This document shows, in pieces, positions 55,701-64,000 of a stretch of 64,000 nt of DNA. The DNA comes from Takakia lepidozioides (taxonomy: Eukaryota > Streptophyta > Takakiopsida > Takakiales > Takakiaceae). The stretch is from the NCBI GenBank assembly GCA_030704615.1, contig CM060733.1:60388001-60452000 (forward strand), given 5' to 3'. The translations under genes and the position numbers were made by a program. Position 1 is the first letter of the stretch. The number at the start of each line of letters is the position of its first letter. A model generated the notes under the pieces. The model had not been told where the DNA came from. It ran no database searches and saw only the letters and a list, made by a program, of their open reading frames with translations.

Positions 55701-58700
55701 CACCGAAACAGCAGCACCATCTGCGCCTGTTCAAGAATCCAGCACGGAGGAAGTGTCAGAGGAACCTGCAACAGAGAAGGCACCGAAGCAGCAGCACCAG
55801 CAGTGCCTGTTCAAGAATCCAGCAGAGAGGAAGTGCCAGAGGAACCTGCAAAAGAAGAAAGCCCCGAAACAGCAGCACCAGCAGTGACTGTTCAAGAATC
55901 CAGCAGAGAGAGTGTGTCAAAGGAACCGGCAAAAGAAGAAGAAAGCACCAAAACAGCAGCACCAGCAGCCCCTGTTCAAGACTTCAGCACAGAGGAAGTG
56001 TCAGAGGAACCTTCAAAAGAAGAGAGCACCGAAACAGCAGCACCATCTGCGCCTGTTCAAGAATCCAGCACAGAGGAAGTGTCAGAGGAACCTGCCAGAA
56101 GAAGGCACCGAAGCAGCAGCACCAGCAGCCTGTTCTAGAATCCAGCAGAGACGAAGTGTCACAGGAACCTGCAAAGAGAAAGCACCGAAGCAGAGGCACC
56201 AGCAGTGCCTGTTCAAGACTACAGCACAGAGGAAGTGTCAGAGGAACCTGCAAAAGAAGAAAGCCCCGAAACAGCAGCACCAGCAGCGACTGTTCAAGAA
56301 TCCAGCAGAGAGAGTGTGTCAAAGGAACCGGCAAAAGAAGAAAGCACCAAAACAGCAGCACCAGCAGCCCCTGTTCAAGACTCCAGCACAGAGGAAGTGT
56401 CAGAGGAACCTGCGAAAGAAGAAAGCACCGAAACAGCAGCACCAGCAGCGCCTGTTCTAGAATCCAGCAGAGACGAAGTGTCACAGGAACCTGCAAGAGA
56501 AGAAAGCACCGAAGCAGAGGCACCAGCAGTGCCTGTTCAAGACTACAGCACAGAGGAAGTGTCAGAGGAACCTGCAAAGAAGAAAGCACCGAAACAGCAG
56601 CACCAGCAGCGACTGTTCAAGAATCCAGCAGAGAGAGTGTGTCAAAGGAACCGGCAAAAGAAGAACGCACCAAAACAGCAGCACCAGCAGCCCCTGTTCA
56701 AGACTCCAGCACAGAGGAAGTGTCAGAGGAACCTGCGAAAGAAGAAGCACCGAAACAGCAGCACCAGCAGCACCTGTTCTAGAATCCAGCAGAGACGAAG
56801 TGTCACAGGAACCTGCAAGAGAAGAAAGCACCGAAGCAGAGGCACCAGCAGTGCCTGTTCAAGACTACAGCACAGAGGAAGTGTCAGAGGAACCTGCAAA
56901 AGAAGAAAGCACCGAAACAGCAGCACCAGCAGCGACTGTTCAAGAATCCAGCAGAGAGAGTGTGTCAAAGGAACCGCAAAAGAAGAACGCACCAAAACAG
57001 CAGCACCAGCAGCCCCTGTTCAAGACTCCAGCACAGAGGAAGTGTCAGAGGAACCTGCGAAAGAAGAAAGCACCGAAACAGCAGCACCAGCAGCGCCTGT
57101 CCTAGAATCCAGCAGAGACGAAGTGTCACAGGAACCTGCAAGAGAAGAAAGCACCGAAGCAGAGGCACCAGCAGTGCCTGTTCAAGACTACAGCACAGAG
57201 GAATTGTCAGAGGAACCTGCAAAAGAAGAAAGCACCGAAACAGCAGCACCAGCAGCGACTGTTCAAGAATCCAGCAGAGAGAGTGTGTCAAAGGAACCGG
57301 CAAAAGAAGAAAGCACCAAAACAGCAGCACCAGCAGCCCCTGTTCAAGACTCCAGCACAGAGGAAGTGTCAGAGGAACCCGCGAAAGAAGAAAGCACCGA
57401 AACAGCAGCACCAGCAGCGCCTGTTCAAGAATCCAGCAGAGACGAAGTGTCACAGGAACCTGCAAGAGAAGAAAGCACCGAAGCAGAGGCACCAGCAGTG
57501 CCTGTTCAAGACTACAGCACAGAGGAAGTGTCAGAGGAACCTGCAAAAGAAGAAAGCACCGAAACAGCAGCACCAGCAGCACCTGTTCAGGAATCCAGCA
57601 GAGAGAAATTGACGAAGGATGAACCCATCAATGGGACTGCAGCAGAAACATCAGCACTGGAGGGATCTGTAGAACCCCAAAAAGAGGAACTGGTGAAAGA
57701 GGATCCCATGAAGGAACCTGCAAAAGAATCTGCCACAGTGCTGGACGAGAAACCTATGGATGAAAGAAAACCAGCTGAGCCAACTGAGTCACCTGCCGCT
57801 GTATGTGCTTCACGTCCCTTCCTACATCCATTTCATGTCCAGTGTTCATTAATTTCTGTTGTTGTTTATCTTGTATTGTTGCATGGTAATCTTCGGAGAG
57901 AGTGTGAGAGAGAAGATGGGTAGTTGGTCATATGCTGGCAGTTGGAGAGAAAAAATGTACTCAAGACGTTGTTTGCCGTAGGCTTGTGGCCATTGACCCC
58001 GCGCTCAGTTTGAGTGGAACACAAAGGGACAGAAACTACCTTTGTCAGGGGCTGACACCGGTAGTATGACTTACCTTGGAACAGACAATTGATCCGAGTT
58101 TTCCAGATGTCCTCTAGAAATCCCTTTACACAAGCATCAATCTGATGTCTGCGGTTTGCCCAATACCTAGGCCCCAAAAGGGCCTGGGCTTTTGGCTCAG
58201 CCTCGAGACTTTCTAAGTTGGTAAACAGAGGTACAGGCACAATTCCTTGATGGATTTGAAGAGGACTTCTCTCTGGTGAGAGTACCCAGGACAATGAATC
58301 AGAAAGTGAATATTGTCTTCAGGTTGCCCACACAACGGGCATTTGCAATCCCCCTTTCCTCTCTGCTTCTGTTTGCTGTTCAAAGGTAGGCTTCCCCCCC
58401 TGAGTTTAAATTTCAGTCTAGTGCTGAGGGTGGGTAAATCCTTGAGGTCATCCATGATGGCCTCTCCCACGTCACAGATTGGAAACAAGTTTAGGGAAGT
58501 TTTCTGCCTAAGTTCATTTTCATCAGACAATTTCCTGGCAACAGACATGGCTTACGACACTACAGCCTCTAAGTCAGATTTATCCAGCAGGGTCAAGGCT
58601 TGCGGACTTAGATTCAGATTCTCTACTCTCTTCCGCCAGGACTTAGCCTGTTTGACAGGGCGATTTGTTGTTTCAGTTGGGGAGAGATGGTGCAAGTGCA

Positions 58701-59468
58701 AAGGACATTCTTAAGCCAGTAAGGCAGGGAGATGGTTTACTGAATGAGATATAAGGCAGTAGAGATTATGACCCTCTGAGAGAGAAAAAACCAAGAAAGG
58801 AACTCCATAAAATCCATTAGGAGTATAAAGGGATGAGTTGGGAACACGGTGTGGGACTGGCAGCCATGCGTTTTATGTACATTGTGAACTGAGAGCTCCA
58901 GTTTCATCTGGGGTTGCACCTTCTCCTGAAAACCAGAGAATGTATGGGTAACGGTTCCCTCCAAACATGGTGGCTATGACTATACCCTTTAAGTTTTAGT
59001 CCCTCCAGGACATGCTTGTGGTCTTCTTCCCACCAAGGTATAGAAAGAGGCCTGAAACTGCCATAACACTCCTGTACAGCGCACGAAAACTTGGCTACAG
59101 GGGTATTCAATGCTGGATTGATGTCAGAATAGAAAACACAATGTGGATTCAAGTAGTGCAGGCCTTTGAGAGATACGGAGGAGGGAAGAGTGCGTGTGTA
59201 TTGATTATATCTTGCTTGACTTGGCCTGAGAGAGACAGAGAGTGACGTGTGAAAACTGCATACTGCGACTCCTAACTTCTGAATGCTAGTCTTAAGTATT
59301 TGTAAGAGAGTAACAGGTTCTGTGTTGAGTTTGTCTTAGCAGGTCACGACGCCAACAAGTGATAGCGTCTCGCAACAGGAGACACCTGCCAAGAAGGAAA
59401 GGAATAAATATTTTAAGAATATTCGTAAGAGGATACGACGTATGTTCCACTCCAAAAAGTCACCATGA
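52784..59468 (+). CDS. Small coiled-coil plant protein with long 27-residue acidic repeat domain
   Basis: Exons, all in phase 0: 52784-52867 (NSPTTPNGTPLLQRMEQLEHQ, in part), 53188-53385 (ILEEKYCHRS; KGTLVERVQAMEQRIGQ), 53908-54060, 54739-57800 and 59343-59468 (basic end KNIRKRIRRMFHSKKSP, then stop). GTPLLxRMxxLE and KGTLVERVxxMExRI resemble a family of small plant proteins with paired short coiled coils and a basic C-terminus; their function is unknown to me. Exon 4 first has spaced EEPV/EEPA motifs, then from about 55280 to 57600 some 28 copies of a 27-residue unit of the type APVQESSTEEVSEEPAKEES. The acidic frame at the start of exon 4 and that at its end differ, because small indels near 55773, 56096, 56128, 56170, 56577, 56746 and 56975 move it. 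As given, the exon is not one open frame. Confidence 0.6.
55280..57600 (+). repeat. 81-bp tandem repeat array (about 28 copies) in coding sequence
   Basis: GTTCAAGAATCCAGCA-type starts fall at 55321, 55402, 55483, 55564, 55648 (one 84-bp unit) and 55729, a period of 81 bp. A higher-order pattern also shows: blocks of several units recur with shared variants (CTACAGCACAGAGG, TCCAGCAGAGAGAG). Long open frames exist in all three forward frames and on the reverse strand. Confidence 0.92.
57950..59240 (-). mobile_element. LINE (non-LTR retrotransposon) 3' fragment in the last intron
   Basis: The minus strand encodes the C-terminal part of a LINE ORF2. LKFKLRGGSLPLNSKQK is followed by the zinc-binding CPLCGQPEDNIHFLIHC (58341-58291), the CCHC arrangement at the end of plant LINE polyproteins. 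Upstream on the minus strand is PALNTPVAKFSCAVQEC (about 59110). It is broken by stops and frameshifts. It lies antisense to the host gene between exons 4 and 5 and was presumably spliced out. Confidence 0.6.
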
Positions 59469-59949
59469 AATCATCCATTGGAAGGTGATTCAGATCCAGT
59501 GTTGAGATTTTGGGTTGTGTTTTTAGTTCTTTCTGCAAAACTGACAGCCACTAACAGTCAAGTATCCAATTTCAACTATACATGTCAAGACAACAATTAC
59601 AGTAGGGGTACCTAGTCAATGGTAGTAATAGTTTCCCATTCTTTCTGTATCAACACTAGAGCACTCTACAGGGGCTGCGCAAGTTCCATCAAAGCCTCTT
59701 TTGTGTGTTGATGGTTTCTCCCATAGAACTTCGAGTTAATTGAAGGATCCAGTCCTTCAGCTCGTTTATCATGACAGCAGCTAGAGAGTGGTGTTTTTTT
59801 ACTGTACCAAAGTTCAGGGTTGATGGTGGCAGTATTGTCCTTGTCAATATATGGAGTTGACCGCGTGATCCTTTGCATATTGTAGTTCTGGAGTGTAGTG
59901 GTTACTGTTACCATTAATACTATAATAGAGAAGAGGACTTGGAGCATCA
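59469..59949. other. 3' flank of the repeat-protein gene
   Basis: No gene is recognised. A minus-strand frame at 59947-59666 may belong to the 3' part of the candidate minus gene upstream. Confidence 0.3.
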
Positions 59950-59953
59950 GTGG

Positions 59954-60720
59954 TTAGAGGTCTGCCCTGTGCATAACTAAGAGGTGGGTCAACTGAGTCC
60001 CACTTAGTTCAGATGGGCCAGTCATTGCACGATGTACAAAGGTTACCCTATATAAACAGGATTCTGGACTGTTCGAGTAATCAGTTTTGGCAAATTGAAG
60101 TTGAGTGCATTCAACTAGTTCTGTATGATTTTGTTTGATTTGCTTATACCCCTTTTTCAGTGAGTGTAACATCGCAGTTGTAGCAGCAAGTTTGACTTTA
60201 GGAGTCTTGAGCCAATCTTTCATAATGCCTGCAAGATGCATGAGAATGGATGATGGTACTACAGGTGCAAAGGTTAGCATGTTCCGTAACAATGCAGAGG
60301 TAATCACTGCATACATGCATGTGTGGAGTTCAAGCTGTCCCTGGATTTCACCTAAACAGAGCTTGACTGTATACCTGCATTTGATTACAAGCAGCTGTCA
60401 GTTGTAGCTGATAGCTGTAAAACCTAACAGCCAAATTGTGTTCCATCCTTTCTGAGCAGATGGATTGTTCTAAACAACTGGATAAAAATGCACGAGTGCA
60501 AGTTTTCTTCATGAACTCATGGAAGGATTTCTTGTCATTCTCCACAATTCTCCTTCCGTGCAGCACAGCCTGACTTTCACAGATTGTAGGGTACTCACAT
60601 GCACAAGGGCTGCTCGTTGTTCCAGCAGTAGTACATACACGAGGATCTCATATTCAATGGACCAACATTGGGTTCCTAACAATATCATGGCTGGAGAATC
60701 GATTGCTCAATCCGCAATAC
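59954..60720 (-). CDS. Candidate minus-strand multi-exon gene, unidentified
   Basis: Three consecutive minus-strand segments look like exons. About 60690-60605 (LLGTQCWSIEYEIL, then a GT donor) is the first. About 60568-60450 (VLHGRRIVENDKKSFHEF) follows a CAG acceptor. About 60365-59954 (LGEIQGQLELHT, ILMHLAGIMKDWLKTPKV, ending at a stop at 59954) is the third. The last is an uninterrupted helical-looking stretch of 120 codons. I recognise no family. It would be transcribed divergently from the gene starting at 61780. Confidence 0.35.
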
Positions 60721-60949
60721 TAAACCCCTGTTCACACAAATCTCCAATGAGAGTGCCAGAGATCCTTACCCAGGAAGTCTTATTCTTCAGTCACAGTCAA
60801 GTTTCTTTTATTCAGCGTTTACTAAGTCCCATCAGAGTTCACACACTGCAGACTCGCAATTTCGCAGGCGTTACAATCGCTCAAGATTCCTGCAAACCAT
60901 CACACTACGGTTAGTGCATTACATGTAGAATGTATTAATCTCTCACACC

Positions 60950-61779
60950 CTTATCCCCAACAAGGATGTCGGAATTGCACTTTGCGGAGCGCTTGACAAT
61001 GCGGTATGAAAGTCATCGCGAAGTGACTCACGTTCCGTGCTCGCACACGGCATTCCCGCTGTCTCTCGTATCTTCTTGCCCCGCCCACATGGCAACACGT
61101 GAATGTTGAGTACTCTGCCGTGGTTGGTCCAAGTGGAAGGTTGCCTGATTCTTCTCCAGTCCATGTTCCGAATGTGGATTGATTTGGCACCCTGGATCTG
61201 GATGGGGAGTGCGGGTTGGTTTGTGTACCTTCGTGTTTCTAGTTTCCGAGGACGAGATTAGAGTATCAGGAGTTGTTGAAGAAATAAATTAGTGTGTGTA
61301 TGAGGGAGTGTCCAGTGTCTGCGGGTGCGTGTAGAAGCTGCGGAAAGTCCGTTGCAATTGAAAGGAATGTAATTCCGCAAGACCATTTTCGTCAAGGACG
61401 TTGCGGAACAGAGAGATTGCTTCAGAGTGGGTTTGATTCGAATTCGGAACGTCTTTTTGGAAGCTTGTGGAGATGAAGCGACCGTGATAGGGTGGAGAGT
61501 TGGGAGAGGTTCCTGTCAATTCGATTCAGAGATGCCCCCATACCAATCAATTTCTTCATGCACTTGGTGAAGTTTCATCAAGCATTCACCTCTTCAAATT
61601 GATGAGGAGAGCGACGACAACTTGCATGATTCAAAGCTGAAATCTAAATTCCACTTCACGTTGCAGATGCCCGCTTACATCGTTTCTTGAACCCGATTAA
61701 TTGATTGGACTCATGTATTCCCGAAGTAATAGAAGGATCCTTAGAATCCCTTGAATGTTCATGAAGAGGTTTGGCTCTG
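60950..61779. other. Possible divergent promoter region
   Basis: This is sequence between the candidate minus-strand gene and the plus-strand gene starting at 61780. Short ORFs on both strands have no recognisable motifs. Confidence 0.3.
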
Positions 61780-64000
61780 ATGATGGAAGGACTTTCTAGA
61801 AGTGTAGCGCATCGCCAATTGCATCCACAAACATATGCGGAGCTACGATATAAGAGGGAGGTGAGAAACAAAAAAACTGTGCAAGTACGGTTGAAGGGTC
61901 TGGGTGAAATTGAGCGATTCGACAGGGAGGAGGGCTCAATTAAGAGAATACAAGCTCTTGAACGATGCATGCGTGCGCATCCTGCCTACTGGAACGAAGC
62001 CTCTGCCGACATGCTCCTTGGGGTAGGATCTACCCCTCTTATAAAGAGTTTGATATGCATCTATGTAGTAGGTTAAAGAAAACTATCTTGAGCCATTAAA
62101 TTCGTCTATCATATCCGGGACATTAAAACAGTAACAAACCCACTACTGGGAGAGACACAGTTCGAGCAGAATTGGAATCCATTTGTGCCTGCTCATCAGT
62201 GGTGGCGTTGACGATGCCCTTGAATTACTTTTAGTTCGATCTCCTTTTGCCTCCTTCTATTCTAGTTTCCCCAAGCACAGCCAACGGTACTCTTGTCTTA
62301 TCCAGCCTCTAGAGATCCGAATCAAAGAGTAGACCTGGAGAGTACCAGCAGCTTGTAAATACTGAAAGGTCTAGTTCATTTGCATGTAACTCAATTACCC
62401 CTAAAACTGACATTACTGTTCCCATCTCCGAAAACAGCAGTGTCTAGGGTGATTATAAGACATCTGAACCAGACCTTTGTAAGGAGGGGGTGCATAAACC
62501 TCAGCTCTTGTTCTGATATTACTGAGTATTTGCTAGACCCTCCATTTAAACAGAAGAATTTGGCCAAGGGAGTTATGAAGAAACTTTCTGTTACTGTCCT
62601 TGCCAAAAAGGGTGCTGTCAACTGCTGTACATAATTGTGTGCTTGACTTACAGGAGGTGGTTGACCTGGAGGTAGGCATGCCCCCTAGCATGGACTGGGA
62701 ACATGTGCAGCATATTAAGACAGGACTACTGGCCCCTTTGGTAGAGATTCTTGAGACCCAGCAAGAGACCATCAACGAGTACAGACATCTAGCTGCAGAA
62801 AAGGATGAACAATCTGCCATGGCACTACACAAACTGCAGGATGACTACAACAAAGCACTCCAGCAGCTCACTGAGGAATCAGAGCGGGTGGGTCGTCAGA
62901 ACAAATTTTGTGATACATTACTTCAGTAAGTATCCTCATCTGAAAGTTTTTTGTTTGTAACATGTGAAACTCTAGCTTCGATGCCTTGCAACATTCCTTG
63001 CAACATTCCTGAGGAAAAGGATCCACTGCATGTATGTGTAGTTTGTTTACAACCAGGTCTAATAGAATCATGTGTCCACATTCAATGTTTCTTATCAACA
63101 ACAGTTGGTTAAAGCTTGGGTCAAGAAGAAATCATGAATTTGACGAAACTGCGGATAATGGATTCTATATAAATGTTCATTTGATAACCTGAATGGAGGT
63201 TTTGAATGTCGTGACCATATGTCCATAGGGACTTGGATGAAATGGCTAAGATCCTCGACCAAAGCAGGCAGAAGGCTCGAAAAGCTGAGGTTCAACTGGC
63301 AGAGAGAGAGAGAGAGATCAAAAATTTGCTCCAAGAGAAACAAGATATAGTCAATCAACTGATTTCAGAGCAGGCTCAACTGGCAGAGGCAGAGAGAGAG
63401 ACTCGATGTTTGCTTCAAGAGAAACAAGAGCTGCTCATTCAACAGATCTCAGGAGATGCAGAAAGAGAGAGAGAGATCGAACGTCTGCACCATGAGAAAC
63501 AAGAACTGCTCATTCATTTGATTTCAGGGGGACCCTCTGGCTTTGTTGAATGGGCAAAGAAAGAGATTGAAGCACAGGGCCTCCACGTTGGGGAAGCTCT
63601 TGATCGGGTTTGGCAGGGAAGCACTGTGCGCAAAGACATGATGGACAGATCAACCATTGTCAGTCAATGTGAGACCAATGTGCAGGAACGACCACCTGGT
63701 CTGGTACCCACTGTTTCCCAAGATAGGTTGGCGAAATCCACAGTTGACACTCAATGTCAGACCAATGTGAAGGGTAAACCATTGAAGAGAGAGAATCCTT
63801 CAAGTGAAAATCTCAATGCTGTTTCAGAGGAGTTTAAGCAATCAGTACTTGCAAGACGGCTGGGACACATCACATCACCAGCAGGGAGCTCAAAGGAGAA
63901 ACTACTCTGGTTAATTGTCTCTGATGTTTTCCAGGAAGGTGTAATCAGTTTCAACCGAGTGATTGATAATGGTCCTTCTTCTTTGCCTTCCGCTGTTATT
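61780..64000 (+). CDS. Coiled-coil protein of unknown function (3' end beyond window)
   Basis: Proposed exons: 61780-62022 (MMEGLSRSVAHRQLHP ... ADMLLG), 62654-62925 (EVVDLEVGMPPSMDWEHV ... CDTL) and 63229 to beyond the window. Phases agree at both junctions (0, then codon CA|G). Residues about 100-160 form one coiled coil. Exon 3 has three imperfect ~30-residue heptad repeats (EREREIKNLLQEKQ, ERETRCLLQEKQ, EREREIERLHHEKQ). Two copies of a V-x-x-Q-C-x-T-N-V motif follow (about 63660 and 63745), then SEEFKQSVLARRLG. The frame is open to base 64000. I do not recognise the family. The last exon is GA-rich at the repeats. Confidence 0.55.

Noticed and set aside
55196-57582. Minus-strand ORFs up to 205 codons, rich in Leu and hydrophobic residues, opposite the 81-bp repeat
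   Set aside because: They result from the stop-free repeat read backwards. They have no start context or conservation, and the coding strand has proper exon borders.
62654-64000. XLF/Cernunnos-like DNA repair protein
   Set aside because: The helical stretch is vaguely similar in layout, but there is no recognisable N-terminal head domain and the similarity is at the level of any coiled coil.

Overview
The window is nuclear DNA of a land plant or close streptophyte relative. It carries spliced genes with GT-AG introns, a DEAD-box helicase of the plant LOS4/DBP5 type, extensin-type hydroxyproline-rich wall proteins (SPPPP and YVYK motifs), a eukaryotic tRNA-Arg(UCG), a tRNA-derived SINE, LINE remains and Ty3/gypsy retroelements. 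A probable inward-rectifier (Kir) type channel gene argues against a seed plant and suggests a bryophyte or another seed-free lineage. That placement is inference.

Layout. 1-3.8 kb: no convincing gene, but a long imperfect inverted repeat (1388-2045). 3.83-7.9 kb: copy 1 of a segmental duplication, an extensin gene followed by the 3' exons of the Kir-like gene. 8.16-22.06 kb: a fold-back-like repeat with arms built from ~173-bp tandem units. One arm is split by a 10.9-kb retroelement (10759-21684, coding on the minus strand, GATA target duplication). 23.06-24.14 kb: a decayed SWIM zinc-finger gene with its finger segment tandemly triplicated. 24.14-26.07 kb: the 3' end of a second, diverged retroelement of the same family on the plus strand. 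26.9-27.1 kb: a SINE. 27.7-35.7 kb: copy 2 of the duplication, with a broken extensin and the longer Kir-like gene. 36.4 kb: tRNA-Arg. 38.8-42.1 kb: the LOS4/DBP5-like helicase in eight exons. 42.1-51.3 kb: repeat-rich intergenic DNA. 52.8-59.5 kb: a five-exon gene for a small coiled-coil protein whose fourth exon contains about 28 copies of an 81-bp (27-residue) acidic repeat, with an antisense LINE in its last intron. 59.9-60.7 kb: a possible minus-strand gene. 61.8 kb to the end: the 5' part of a coiled-coil gene that continues past the window.

The most notable system is the retroelement at 10.76-21.68 kb. In its own 5'->3' order it encodes Gag with zinc knuckles, aspartic protease, a complete set of C5-cytosine DNA methyltransferase motifs in DNMT3-like order, reverse transcriptase, RNase H, a DDE integrase and a C-terminal PHD finger. 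It therefore carries both a chromatin writer and a chromatin reader domain. Its terminal repeats are not an ordinary LTR pair but are arranged B - internal - A - B - A. The same A-B-A 3' end is seen in the diverged relic at 25.5-26.1 kb, so the arrangement looks like a property of the family. The coding frames contain several frameshifts, so this copy is probably not autonomous.

Splice sites, frames and homologies were read by eye; no database search was run.
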